Source of the DNA: an uncultured Pseudomonadales bacterium | Lineage (GTDB): Bacteria > Pseudomonadota > Gammaproteobacteria > Pseudomonadales > Azotimanducaceae | Direction: 5' to 3' | Length of the DNA stretch: 64,000 nt | Assembly: GCA_951813515.1 (NCBI GenBank) | Contig: OX638346.1 | Location: 248,001-312,000, forward strand | In this document: one piece after another, positions 9,140 through 17,772 of the stretch | Position numbering within the stretch: the first letter of the stretch is position 1 | Layout of the letters: each line of letters opens with the position of its first letter | Position numbers and translations under genes: made by a program | Notes under the pieces: generated by a model | What the model was told of the DNA's origin: nothing | What the model saw: the letters and a program-made list of their open reading frames with translations, nothing else | Database searches by the model: none

Positions 9140-10396
9140 CTATTCGGCGACCATCATCGCGTTGACGACGTCCTCGTCTACGCCCGCGTTCACGAGCGCG
9201 ATGATTCCGGCTGTGGACGTGTCGAAGTCATGTTCGGACGTTCGAATCTTCGTCACGATGACCGATATAGGAATGCCCTGTTTCGACATTTCAATCACAT
9301 CCCTGTTGCGGAGCGTCTTCGCCTGCGCCTCTTCACGGCGTCGATCCTCCCGCGCGTCCCGATGCGCCAGATCGACAGCCACCTGCTCCTCCAGGTCCTG
9401 CATCGCCACCGCAAGCCCCTTCGCCTTGCGCGCACTGGCGATAGCTTCGCTGACGATGGCGCTCTCCGGTCGAAGTTCGGCTGCGGCAAGCAGGAACTCG
9501 AGGGCAGCGTCGTATTCGCCCCGCAACACGCGCAGGATGCCGACGTTGTAGTGCGCGCGTGCCAGCAGCTTGTCCTTGACCCTTGGCGTCACCTTGCAAG
9601 TCGCCAGGTTCGCCTCGCTCAACTCGTGGGCTCTATCCAGATCGCCTGCCCGAAGTGTGAGGTAGGCATTCCTGAGGCCGCACTTCTTGTCGTCGTAGAA
9701 GATCACACCGATCTCCTCGGTCCAGGGCAGGAACATCCGACGCACCTCGCGCACAGCCGAGAACATCGCCCTGTCCAGCAAGTCCAGCGTCGTCGGCTCG
9801 TCCGGATATCCGGCCTTGGACGTCAATGTCCTCTGTGGACTGGCATAGGCTAGGTCCCGAGCCGCGAAGATTCGGCCCGTCGTAAGGTCCACCGTTCGAA
9901 CAGACAGCTTGAGGAACCCCTGCGCCGCCAACCGATAGACCGTCTCCCACACTTCCTCCTCGGTCCCGTCCTCGTTCTTGACGGTTCTCTTCACCTCTTC
10001 CTTGGAGAAGTTCGTCTCTGCGGCACATCGCTGCACACTGACGACCACCATGGCCGATGGTCCGAGCATCCTGCCCATCTCAAGAGCTGTCGACTGGTCC
10101 ACATGGCCGCTGAGCGCGAAGTCGTGTTCCGCGAGAATGGTGCGGAGGTTTTCCCGATCAATGACATCCAGTCCGTGCGACACGAAATCGGTGACCAACG
10201 CGTGCACGATCTCCTCCGAGCACTGACCCGTTGCAGGGCCGAACACGATCCGGTCCACGTGCAGGTTCAGGCTCGGTGGGTGTTCGACGGGCACAGTCAC
10301 CGTCGGATTCCCCAATCGCTCCCAGAATTGCGCGTATGCCGTGTGGGTACAGGGAATCGCCAATACCATGGCCCAACAGCCAAGCAGTTTCCTCAC
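9140..10396 (-). CDS. CsgG-like exported protein with TPR-like region and C-terminal repeat module
   Basis: 418 residues from the GTG at 10396, which is preceded by GGGAGGAC at SD distance; an upstream in-frame ATG at 10453 would bury the signal peptide. The signal peptide is about residues 1-22 (ending AYA). Residues about 30-200 resemble the CsgG/curli-assembly fold: NLHVDRIVFGPA, LDVIDRENLRTILAEHDFALSG, LGPSAMVVVSVQ. A TPR-like helix pair follows (ARAHYNVGILRVLRGEYDAAL). The last ~53 residues (DVIEMSKQGIPISVIV to VVNAMMVAE) recur in the protein at 12218-13657. It may assist outer-membrane secretion or envelope assembly; the function is an inference. A lux-type box lies ~110 bp upstream. 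Confidence 0.7.
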   Translation of the reverse strand: MRKLLGCWAMVLAIPCTHTAYAQFWERLGNPTVTVPVEHPPSLNLHVDRIVFGPATGQCSEEIVHALVTDFVSHGLDVIDRENLRTILAEHDFALSGHVDQSTALEMGRMLGPSAMVVVSVQRCAAETNFSKEEVKRTVKNEDGTEEEVWETVYRLAAQGFLKLSVRTVDLTTGRIFAARDLAYASPQRTLTSKAGYPDEPTTLDLLDRAMFSAVREVRRMFLPWTEEIGVIFYDDKKCGLRNAYLTLRAGDLDRAHELSEANLATCKVTPRVKDKLLARAHYNVGILRVLRGEYDAALEFLLAAAELRPESAIVSEAIASARKAKGLAVAMQDLEEQVAVDLAHRDAREDRRREEAQAKTLRNRDVIEMSKQGIPISVIVTKIRTSEHDFDTSTAGIIALVNAGVDEDVVNAMMVAE

Positions 10397-10499
10397 AGGT
10401 CGTCCTCCCTGGACCACCGCGTACCCGAACCTCGCGATCACACCACCAGCCATCCCTCGCCCATCGTGCGCAGCATAGGAAAAGAGCGGGGCTCGTCCC

Positions 10500-10515
10500 C
10501 TACCAAAATTGATAG
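10500..10515 (-). promoter_or_regulatory. lux/las-type box upstream of the CsgG-like gene
   Basis: Minus-strand CTATCAATTTTGGTAG, an imperfect palindrome with the CT-N12-AG pattern. It differs from the site at 8603-8618 at one position, with similar flanks (ACC before, GG and an R-rich AGCC tract after). A possible -10 (TATGCT) sits 31-36 bases from the box centre, the same place as in the sister site. The adjacent upstream gene encodes a LuxR-type HTH regulator. Confidence 0.6.
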
Positions 10516-10653
10516 GTCTGTACCGCCCGCTCGTTCAAGGCGGGCAGGTTCCCCGGCGCGACATTGCCCAGCAAACCGTTGATCCGAAGGAACGAGTGTC
10601 GCCAGCGGCGGCCGCATAGCGACTCCGTTGCACGCAACGCTCCTTGAACGCGG

Positions 10654-11793
10654 TCAGTCGTCCTCGTCGAATATCCCCGGCGTCGAAAGCACGACCCTGA
10701 CGAGGTCCGCCTGGCGGGAAAGGCCGAGCCGGCTCAGGGCCTCCCGGATGTGCCACCGCACGGCGGCCACGGTGCGATGCGTCTCCGCCGCGATGGCTGC
10801 CGCCGTGCCGCCGGCAGCCAGCGCCGCGGCAACCTGGCCCTGCGCTGGCGTGAGACCTAGCGCCGCGGCCACACGCCGTGAGCTGACCGGTGGCGTGGAG
10901 AACGGTTCCGCAAGCAGCACACGGGCGGCACAGCGCTTCTCGAAGGACAGCGGCCCTGTCGCTCCCACAGGTGTGGCGTACAAAACAAGCGGTTCACGAG
11001 ACGGGCGGGCAATCGGCATCGAACCTCCGCATTGTCTGCTGCAGGCCGCATCGAGCAGCCTGGCGATGCCAGCCGCCTGCTCCGGCGATACAGCGGTCGG
11101 GCGCCCCCCGCGAACCGTCAGGCCATCGTCTCCCGCCAGCAGGGCGCGGGCGCGGTCGTTCGCCTCGACGATCCGGCCCGAGCGATCCAGCAGGAGCATC
11201 CCGATGCGCCGCGAATCGAGCAGCCCCGGCGTCCTCAGGCCATCGGACCGCGCCTCCATGAGGGCGTAGCGGACGCGAACGAATTGGCGCACATGGGGCA
11301 ACAACTGTCGGATCGCGTCGACCCGTTCGCTGGTCCAATCGCCGGGATGCCCGCCACCCGGGCCTACCAAAGACCACGCAATCTGCAAATCTCCGTTGGT
11401 TGGCATCCGCACGTTCAGGCAGTTTTCTCCGGCATTGGGGACCAGGTATTCGTTGTAAGTCACAGACGTCCGGCGCGCGCGGTCCGACAGAAGCCCGTTC
11501 GTGTGCACGAGCTCGTTGCACGGCAACCGGGCAGCCGCCGTTAGACGCTCGTCAATCGGCGCGTAGTCGAGGTATTCCCGCTCCAGTTCCGCGTTAGGCT
11601 CGCCGCGCAAAAGGAGCCACCGGAGCCGAATGTCGAGCCCGCCCTGCTTGAGAAAGCGACCAAACAGTAGGTCGTTGCCCCGAAGCCCGCAGGTCTCGTC
11701 GATCAACGCCGATGCGGCGGGCCAAACCGTGTGGTCGAGTTCCGCTTCGCGCAACAACGCGACGATCTCCTCAATACGGTCTCGGATGGACAT
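10654..11793 (-). CDS. PAS-like / LuxR-type HTH transcriptional regulator
   Basis: 379 residues. The C-terminal ~60 residues form a LuxR/FixJ-type DNA-binding domain: LTPAQGQVAAALAAGGT, then AAIAAETHRTVAAVRWHIRE and LSRLGLSRQADLVRVV. The middle (about residues 195-225, IGMLLLDRSGRIVEANDRAR) looks like a PAS core. The N-terminal half resembles the variable sensor region of this regulator type and shows no acyl-homoserine-lactone-binding signature that I can recognise. The gene lies directly upstream of the lux-box-controlled CsgG-like gene on the same strand. It is a natural candidate for the regulator of both boxes, but this is inference from position and HTH class only. Confidence 0.8.
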   Translation of the reverse strand: MSIRDRIEEIVALLREAELDHTVWPAASALIDETCGLRGNDLLFGRFLKQGGLDIRLRWLLLRGEPNAELEREYLDYAPIDERLTAAARLPCNELVHTNGLLSDRARRTSVTYNEYLVPNAGENCLNVRMPTNGDLQIAWSLVGPGGGHPGDWTSERVDAIRQLLPHVRQFVRVRYALMEARSDGLRTPGLLDSRRIGMLLLDRSGRIVEANDRARALLAGDDGLTVRGGRPTAVSPEQAAGIARLLDAACSRQCGGSMPIARPSREPLVLYATPVGATGPLSFEKRCAARVLLAEPFSTPPVSSRRVAAALGLTPAQGQVAAALAAGGTAAAIAAETHRTVAAVRWHIREALSRLGLSRQADLVRVVLSTPGIFDEDD

Positions 11794-12217
11794 CGCCAGC
11801 TACCACTTGTGCCCGATGCGCCATAGGCTTTCAGCTTCGCCGGAACGAGGCATCCCGACAAAAGGACGCGGCGTATGGCCGTTTGACTAACGCCACCCGC
11901 CCGGGCAATTTCCTCGCTTGGGTCATCCTGTCCCGCTGCTCGAGACGCAAACTTCCTATCCGGCCATCTCAGTCTTGGGCGAGCAACGATTACACCATAA
12001 GAAGCATGTACTATTCGTGTGTACTATCTAGATATTAGTGAACGTTTCGTAAACCTGCGTCAGGCGCGACTCAGCGGCGAGGCTGACTGCGCCACCCGGG
12101 TTCATGCACAGGGTACGGATCCCTTCAGGAGCGCCTTTCGAGCGAATCGCGACTGGGAGGCACCGTGCCGCTCATCCATTGCTGTGAGCAGGGCTCTCGC
12201 CCTACCCAGGCCACCCC
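11794..12217. other. 424-bp intergenic region upstream of the LuxR-type gene
   Basis: No gene is supported here. The notable part is an AT-rich pocket around 11985-12055, unusual for this GC-rich window. It holds two direct copies of gtactat at 12008-12014 and 12021-12027, 13 bases apart. This pocket could hold a promoter and operator for the regulator gene transcribed leftward from 11793, but no clean -35/-10 pair stands out. Confidence 0.5.
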
Positions 12218-13657
12218 CTACTTGTCGTGTGTCTGGGCCTTTTCGATCCGCTTCCGCACGGTCTCAGGTATGTGATGGGGTAACCGGGGCTTGTTCATAA
12301 CCGGGGGCGGCGTCGCGACCGGCGCGGTGCGTGGCGGTGTCTTGACCCGTGGAGCGCGTGGCGGTGTCGTGACCCGCAGACTGCGCGGCGGCTGCGCAAC
12401 CGGCGCGGTGCGTGGCGGCGGCGTCACCGACCGGGTGCGCGGCGGCGGTGCCACTGACGGCGCCCGTTGCGGTGGCCGGAATCGAGGCGCCGACGGTCTT
12501 TGGCCGACGGGCGGACGCACTGTCGGCAGCGCGCGACTTGTTGCCGTCGGCTGCGCTACCGGGCGTTCGACGCGCCGGCTCACGTCACGCGGCAGCCCCG
12601 GCGACCGCGGTCGCACGGTGTGTTCCGAACTTCTCTTCGACCGAACGAACGGCTTCGTGGACGCAGGAACTTCCAGCCTTCTTCCCGTGTTGCGCCGCAC
12701 CCTGTCCGGCGGACTGACCGGCGGGCTTGCCGTGTCTCGCGGAGTCGTACCTACCAGGAGCTGCGGATTCGGGTCGGTGCGTGAATGCGATCGACGCGGC
12801 CGACCTTCCGAGTCTCTTTTGCGCCTCCGGTCCCGGTCGCCTTCCCGCCGGTCTCCCCGTCGGTCCGCCCGGCGTCCATCGCCATCATTGCGGCGTCGGT
12901 CATGGTCCCGCCCCCGGTGGCCAGCCTTTCCATGCTTTCCGTGCCGTTGGCCCGCGTAGCGTTGGCGGTGTTTGTGTCCGCTGTAGTCGCGGTACACGAC
13001 GATGGGATACACGCGCGTGATCCGGTTGTGGTAGTAGTAGCTGTCATAGATGCCGTAGTAACGGGGCGGATAGTAGGTGGTCGTCGGATACCGCACGGGG
13101 TACGAAGCAGGGTAAACCGTGTCATCGGTTCGATAGACCCGCGTCACCCGCGCGGGCGCCTCTTCATACACCTCCTCCGCTACGGGTTCGACCAGGGCAA
13201 TCGACTCGCGCTCCTCCCGGCAATCCTCAACCTGATCGCCAAACTCCCGCAGGAACGCGTTGCTGAATCCAGCCTGCCCGAGCCGGTGCGCGTCCTCATC
13301 CGCCAGCGGCTCGCAGACGTTCCTGTGACGGACGAACTGCATGATCGTCTCCTCCGAGAAACCGGCCTCCAGCAAGGTGATGAGCTGGTCAGCTTCAGAG
13401 GGTTCCTCCAGCGGCACCGCGGCACGCTCCAGCATCAACGAGATGACTTCATCGGGCACGTTCGCCTCGCCGAGCGCCAGCAAACCATCCATGTCGATCA
13501 TGAATCGTGCGTTGGTCACTTCTATCAGGCGCTCGACTTCCGACTCGTCATAGCCGTTCCGGGTCAACTCGATCACGTCGAACACGGACAGCGCCATCGC
13601 CGCCGGACTACAGAAGGCAAGCGACAGGCTCAAAAGAACTGCGGATTCCCGTTTCAT
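12218..13657 (-). CDS. exported Arg/Pro-rich protein with N-terminal repeat modules, unknown function
   Basis: 479 residues with a signal peptide (SAVLLSLSLAFCSPAAMA). Residues about 25-80 (FDVIELTRNGYDESEV to PDEVISLMLERA) match the C-terminal module of the CsgG-like protein, and residues about 90-145 look like a second, diverged copy. A Tyr-rich stretch follows (YPTTTYYPPRYYGIYD), then a basic region dense in RRGDRREGDRDRRR. The C-terminus has about six 8-9-residue units of the type TPPRTAPVA (DNA 12300-12475). The low-complexity, highly basic tail suggests binding to polyanions such as nucleic acid or acidic polysaccharide, but no function is established. A possible -10 (TATACT) lies at 13695-13700. 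Confidence 0.65.
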   Translation of the reverse strand: MKRESAVLLSLSLAFCSPAAMALSVFDVIELTRNGYDESEVERLIEVTNARFMIDMDGLLALGEANVPDEVISLMLERAAVPLEEPSEADQLITLLEAGFSEETIMQFVRHRNVCEPLADEDAHRLGQAGFSNAFLREFGDQVEDCREERESIALVEPVAEEVYEEAPARVTRVYRTDDTVYPASYPVRYPTTTYYPPRYYGIYDSYYYHNRITRVYPIVVYRDYSGHKHRQRYAGQRHGKHGKAGHRGRDHDRRRNDGDGRRADRRGDRREGDRDRRRKRDSEGRPRRSHSRTDPNPQLLVGTTPRDTASPPVSPPDRVRRNTGRRLEVPASTKPFVRSKRSSEHTVRPRSPGLPRDVSRRVERPVAQPTATSRALPTVRPPVGQRPSAPRFRPPQRAPSVAPPPRTRSVTPPPRTAPVAQPPRSLRVTTPPRAPRVKTPPRTAPVATPPPVMNKPRLPHHIPETVRKRIEKAQTHDK

Positions 13658-14114
13658 CTCGCTTTATCCCCCGGTAAGCATTTCAATGGCCCACAGTATA
13701 GGCCCGCAGATCGCGAATGCCCCGCGCTACTCGGCGACCAAGCCACTTAAAATCAATGACTTACACCGCCTACCTGTACGCCCCATAAATCCGGTGCGAA
13801 GTTTTTTGCGGTTGTCCGGCGAAGCGCCTGTCATCGCCTTGTCTGGGGATGCCGGAGTGCAGCACCTGGCACGATGCGCGATGGTGGTCCCATTCCCTGA
13901 CGCGGCCTTCGCCAACCCGGCAAACGCGAACGTCAAGCGCGCCCAACGAATGATGTATCGGAAAAGTCCTCGAACACCGGTTCCGGCAATGCGGCGCCGC
14001 GCGGGAACGGAGCCGAGAATCCGGTCGGTTCACGTGACGGATGACCCGGGAGGCCCGAAGCAGCCGGCATCACCTTAGCGGCCGACCCTGACTAAAGGTC
14101 GGCGCGGTGCCCCG
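13658..14114. other. 457-bp intergenic region, no gene supported
   Basis: It separates the Arg/Pro-rich gene (start 13657) from the end of coxM (14115). Open frames on both strands here have no signal peptide, motif or ribosome binding site and look like chance frames in GC-rich DNA. A TATACT hexamer at 13695-13700 on the minus strand may belong to the promoter of the gene starting at 13657. Around 13741-13765 there is a short AT-rich patch of no clear meaning. Confidence 0.5.
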
Positions 14115-14906
14115 TCAGGCCAATTGCGCTACCGCCCGCCTCGCCATCACGACGACGAGATGGGCTCGATATTCCGCCGAGGCGTGCAGGTCGGAGTTGA
14201 AGTTGCCGCTCGGGATCGAGACACCGTCCAGCGCAGCGACAGAAAGACCACCGGCCAGCGCCGCTTCGAGTTCCGCAGAGCGGAAGGCGCATGGCCCGGC
14301 GCCCGTGACGCCGACGCACACGGTGCCGTCCACCTCCGCCACCATCACGCCGACGATAGCATAGCGCGAGGCCGGGTTCGGGAACTTCGCGTACGCCGCC
14401 CTGGCCGGGATGGGAAACTCCACGGAAGTGATGATCTCGCCCTCTTCGAGCGCCGTTTCGAACAGGTCCCTGAAGAAATCGACGCCGGCAATCGAGCGCC
14501 GGTTCGTGTGCACGGTAGCGCCCAGGGCCACCACGGCCGCGGGATAGTCCGCCGCCGGGTCGCTGTTGGCGACCGAGCCGCCGATGGTGCCCCGGTTACG
14601 CACATGGGCGTCGCCGATTCCCTCTGCCAGATCCGAAAGGGCGGCAAGGGCATTGCGCACTTCGCTCGAAGCCGCGACGTCGGCATGGGTCGTGAGAGCG
14701 CCGATGCGTACCGTCGCGCCGACATCGAGGCCGCCGAGGTCGTCGAGCCCGCCCACATCGATCACATCCGATGGCGCTGCGAGGCGTTGCTTCAACGTGG
14801 GAATCAGCGTCATGCCACCCGCGAGATAGACGCCGTCGTCGGCGTTGGCCCGGAGGTCCGCCGCCTGCTCGACGCTGGACGCCTTGCGATAGTTGAACTG
14901 GTACAT
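14115..14906 (-). CDS. coxM: FAD-binding medium subunit of a xanthine-dehydrogenase/CO-dehydrogenase-like molybdenum hydroxylase
   Basis: 263 residues of the CoxM/CutM type. The subunit passes electrons from the iron-sulfur subunit to FAD. Visible FAD-binding signatures are AGGMTLIPTLKQRL at about residues 30-43 and TIGGSVANSDPAADYPA near residue 105, followed by FETALEEGEIITSVEFP. The gene begins 12 bases after the coxL stop and is the last gene of coxG-S-L-M. The order S-L-M and the sequence of CoxL point to a form II enzyme, so the natural substrate need not be carbon monoxide. Confidence 0.88.
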   Translation of the reverse strand: MYQFNYRKASSVEQAADLRANADDGVYLAGGMTLIPTLKQRLAAPSDVIDVGGLDDLGGLDVGATVRIGALTTHADVAASSEVRNALAALSDLAEGIGDAHVRNRGTIGGSVANSDPAADYPAAVVALGATVHTNRRSIAGVDFFRDLFETALEEGEIITSVEFPIPARAAYAKFPNPASRYAIVGVMVAEVDGTVCVGVTGAGPCAFRSAELEAALAGGLSVAALDGVSIPSGNFNSDLHASAEYRAHLVVVMARRAVAQLA

Positions 14907-14918
14907 CGAGTCCTCCTC

Positions 14919-17273
14919 CTATCCGGCGCTGCCCAACGCCTTCCAAATGGTTTCCGACGTTGCCGGCATTGCCAGGCTCTTCACTCCGAGCGCATCGGTG
15001 ACGGCGTTCATCACCGCCGCCGTGGCGCCGATCGCACCCGCTTCGCCGCAACCCTTTACGCCCAGGGGATTATGCGTGCACGGCGTCACGGTGGTGTCTA
15101 CCGTGAAGCTCGGCACATCGTCCGCCCGCGGCATGCAGTAGTCCATGTACGAACCGGTCACAAGCTGACCGGCCTCGTCATAGACGCCGTGTTCAAGCAA
15201 GGCCTGGCCGATGCCCTGGCACAGGCCGCCGTGCACCTGTCCTTCGACGATCATCGGGTTGATGACGTGGCCGAAATCGTCCACCGCGACGAATGCCATG
15301 ATCGTCGGGACGCCCGTCTCGCCGTCGATCTCCACCTCGCAGACGTGGGTGCCGGCGGGATAGGTGAAGTTGCCCGGATCGTAGAACGCCTTCTCGGAGA
15401 GCCCAGGCTCCAGTTCATCCAGCGGAAAGTTCGCCGGAACGTAGGAAGCAAAGGCCACCTCCGCGAAAGTCATCGAACGGTTCGACTCGCGTTCCGAGAA
15501 CACGCCGTCCTCGAAGTCGATATTGTCATCGGTGGTCTCGAAGTTGTGGGCGACGATCTTCTTGCCCTTGGCCACGATCTTCTCCGTCGCCCTGGTCAAC
15601 GCCGAGCCGCCCACCGCGATCGAGCGCGAGCCGTAGGTGCCGAGGCCGTAGTCGGAACGCCCCGTGTCGCCGTGCACCACTTCCACGTCGTCGATAGAAA
15701 TGCCGAGCTGGTCCGACACGACCTGGGCGAAGGTGGTCTCGTGTCCCTGGCCGTGACTGTGTGAACCGGTAATCACCGTGACGGAACCGGTGACGTTGAC
15801 CCGCACCTCCGCGCTTTCGAACAGGCCCACGCCCGCTCCCAGCGACAGGGCCACCTGGGAGGGCGCGAGTCCGCATGCCTCGATATAGCTTGAAAAGCCG
15901 ATGCCCCTCCTGTTGCCGTTCGCTTCCGACGCGGCACGCCGGGCCGAAAAACCCTGGTAATCGGCGTGCTGCAGGGCCTTGTCGAGGCTCGCCTCGTAGT
16001 CGCCCGTATCGTAAGTCAGGGCCACCGGGGTCTCGTAGGGAAAGTCGTCGGGCTGGATGAAGTTCCTGCGTCGAATCTCCGACGGATCCATGGAAAGCTC
16101 GCGCGCCGCGGTTTCCACCAACCGTTCGACCACATAGGTCGCCTCGGGCCGTCCCGCACCGCGATAGGCGTCTACCGGCGCGGTGTTGGTGAAAAGCGCA
16201 CGCACTCCGACATGGATCGCCGGCGTCTTGTATTGGCCGGCCATCAGCGTGCCGTAAAGGTAGGTCGGCACGCTCGATGCGAAGGTCGAGAGATAGGCTC
16301 CCATGTTGGCGATGGTGTTGACCCGCAGGCCAAGGAACGTGCCATCCGCCGACAGGGCCAGTTCGGCCTTCGTAACGTGGTCCCTGCCATGTGCGTCGGC
16401 CAGGAACGACTCGGAACGCTCCGCGCGCCACTTGATGGGTCGCCGCAGCTTACCGGCCGCCCATATCACCGCGGTTTCCTCCGCGTAGACGAATATCTTC
16501 GAGCCGAAACCACCGCCGACATCGGGCGATACGACCCGAAGCCTGGATTCCGGCGCTACCTGCACGAAAGCGGCCAGCACGAGGCGCTCGAGGTGAGGGT
16601 TCTGGGAAGTTGTGTAGAGCGTATAGACGCCGGATGCCGCATCGTAGTCGCCGACGGCGGCGCGGGGTTCCATGGCGTTGGGGATCAGGCGGTTGTTGAC
16701 GATGTCCAGCGATGCGACGTGGTCGGCTGCGGCGAAGGCCGCGTCGGTGGCGGCGCTGTCTCCGAGTTCCCAGTCGTAGCACTGGTTGTTGGGGACCGGT
16801 TCGTGAATCTGGTCCGCCTGGTCCGCGGTGGCCACATCTACCACCGCCGGCAGTTCATTGAAATCCGTGACCACCGCCTCCGCACCATCGCGCGCCGCCT
16901 GCAGCGTATCGGCGATGACGACGCCGTAGGGTTCGCCGACGTAGTTCACGCGGTCCACCGCGAGCGGCGGATGGGGCGGCTGGATCATGTCCGAGCCGTC
17001 TTTCGACTTCACCAGCCAGCCGCAAGGTAGGTCGCCGATGCCGTCCGCCACAAGATCCGCCCCGGTATACACGGCCGCAACGCCGGAAACCTGCAAAGCG
17101 GCGGCCCTGTCGATGCCGCCTATGGTCGCGCGCGCATGCGGCGAGCGGAGGAATACCGCGTACGCCTGGCCCGCCTGGTCGATGTCGTCCGTATAGCGAC
17201 CGGCGCCGGTAATGAAACGCGCATCTTCCTTGCGCCTGACGGCTGCGCCGATGCCTGTCTGTGTGTCAGCCAT
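14919..17273 (-). CDS. coxL: molybdopterin-binding large subunit, form II CoxL-type molybdenum hydroxylase
   Basis: 784 residues from ATG 17273. Upstream in-frame codons would overlap coxS and are rejected, while [17 protein letters not shown] fits the family start. Substrate-binding and molybdenum-binding domains are complete: [51 protein letters not shown]. The active-site loop reads AYRGAGR, the signature of form II (putative) CoxL, not the AYRCSFR loop of proven form I CO dehydrogenase. The enzyme therefore may hydroxylate another small substrate. It is transcribed with coxS (25 bases upstream) and coxM. Confidence 0.9.
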   Translation of the reverse strand: MADTQTGIGAAVRRKEDARFITGAGRYTDDIDQAGQAYAVFLRSPHARATIGGIDRAAALQVSGVAAVYTGADLVADGIGDLPCGWLVKSKDGSDMIQPPHPPLAVDRVNYVGEPYGVVIADTLQAARDGAEAVVTDFNELPAVVDVATADQADQIHEPVPNNQCYDWELGDSAATDAAFAAADHVASLDIVNNRLIPNAMEPRAAVGDYDAASGVYTLYTTSQNPHLERLVLAAFVQVAPESRLRVVSPDVGGGFGSKIFVYAEETAVIWAAGKLRRPIKWRAERSESFLADAHGRDHVTKAELALSADGTFLGLRVNTIANMGAYLSTFASSVPTYLYGTLMAGQYKTPAIHVGVRALFTNTAPVDAYRGAGRPEATYVVERLVETAARELSMDPSEIRRRNFIQPDDFPYETPVALTYDTGDYEASLDKALQHADYQGFSARRAASEANGNRRGIGFSSYIEACGLAPSQVALSLGAGVGLFESAEVRVNVTGSVTVITGSHSHGQGHETTFAQVVSDQLGISIDDVEVVHGDTGRSDYGLGTYGSRSIAVGGSALTRATEKIVAKGKKIVAHNFETTDDNIDFEDGVFSERESNRSMTFAEVAFASYVPANFPLDELEPGLSEKAFYDPGNFTYPAGTHVCEVEIDGETGVPTIMAFVAVDDFGHVINPMIVEGQVHGGLCQGIGQALLEHGVYDEAGQLVTGSYMDYCMPRADDVPSFTVDTTVTPCTHNPLGVKGCGEAGAIGATAAVMNAVTDALGVKSLAMPATSETIWKALGSAG

Positions 17274-17298
17274 GCTCGTCTCCTTCCTTGCTCCCCGG

Positions 17299-17757
17299 TT
17301 ACATGTTGTCGCGCGCAGCGAGCACCGCGCGGACGATGTTGTGATATCCCGTGCAACGGCAAAGGTTGCCTTCGAGCCCGTCGCGCACCGCCTGTTCGTC
17401 AAGATTCCCATTGGTCTGAACGAGATCGATGGCAGCCATGATCATGCCGGGGGTACAGAACCCGCACTGCAGGGCATGACATTCGCGAAACGCCTCCTGC
17501 ATCGGATGCAGTTCGTCCGCCGTGCCGATGCCCTCGATCGTCGTCACATCGGCACCGTCCGCCTGTCCCGCGAGAACCGTGCACGACTTCACCGCGCGCC
17601 CGTCCATGTGCACCACGCAGGCGCCACACTGGCTCGTGTCGCAGCCGACGTGCGTGCCGGTAAGGCCAAGGCGTTCGCGGAGCACCTCAACCAGCAACGC
17701 GTTGTCCGGCACATCCAGGGTGTGCGAGGTGCCGTTGACCGATAACGTAACTTCCAC
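17299..17757 (-). CDS. coxS: [2Fe-2S] small subunit of the molybdenum hydroxylase
   Basis: 152 residues carrying two [2Fe-2S] clusters. The N-terminal plant-ferredoxin-type site is [16 protein letters not shown] followed by KSC. The C-terminal four-helix site is [13 protein letters not shown] and [11 protein letters not shown]. Length and order of domains match CoxS/XdhC-type small subunits. It lies 15 bases downstream of coxG and 25 bases upstream of coxL, so all four genes form one transcription unit on the minus strand. Confidence 0.92.
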   Translation of the reverse strand: MEVTLSVNGTSHTLDVPDNALLVEVLRERLGLTGTHVGCDTSQCGACVVHMDGRAVKSCTVLAGQADGADVTTIEGIGTADELHPMQEAFRECHALQCGFCTPGMIMAAIDLVQTNGNLDEQAVRDGLEGNLCRCTGYHNIVRAVLAARDNM

Positions 17758-17772
17758 GTGAATTTCCTCCGC

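Noticed and set aside
12300..12475. Regular DNA repeats that might suggest a CRISPR array
   Set aside because: Units of about 24-27 bases have no unique spacers and code for a Pro/Arg repeat in frame.
12291..12959. Open frame on the plus strand rich in Gly, Val and Arg, opposite the Arg/Pro-rich gene
   Set aside because: It mirrors the codon repeats of the minus-strand gene. It has no signal peptide or ribosome binding site, while the minus frame has a signal peptide and N-terminal modules similar to a neighbouring gene.
13686..14078. A 130-codon plus-strand frame in the gap before coxM
   Set aside because: No motif, no ribosome binding site, composition like random GC-rich sequence.
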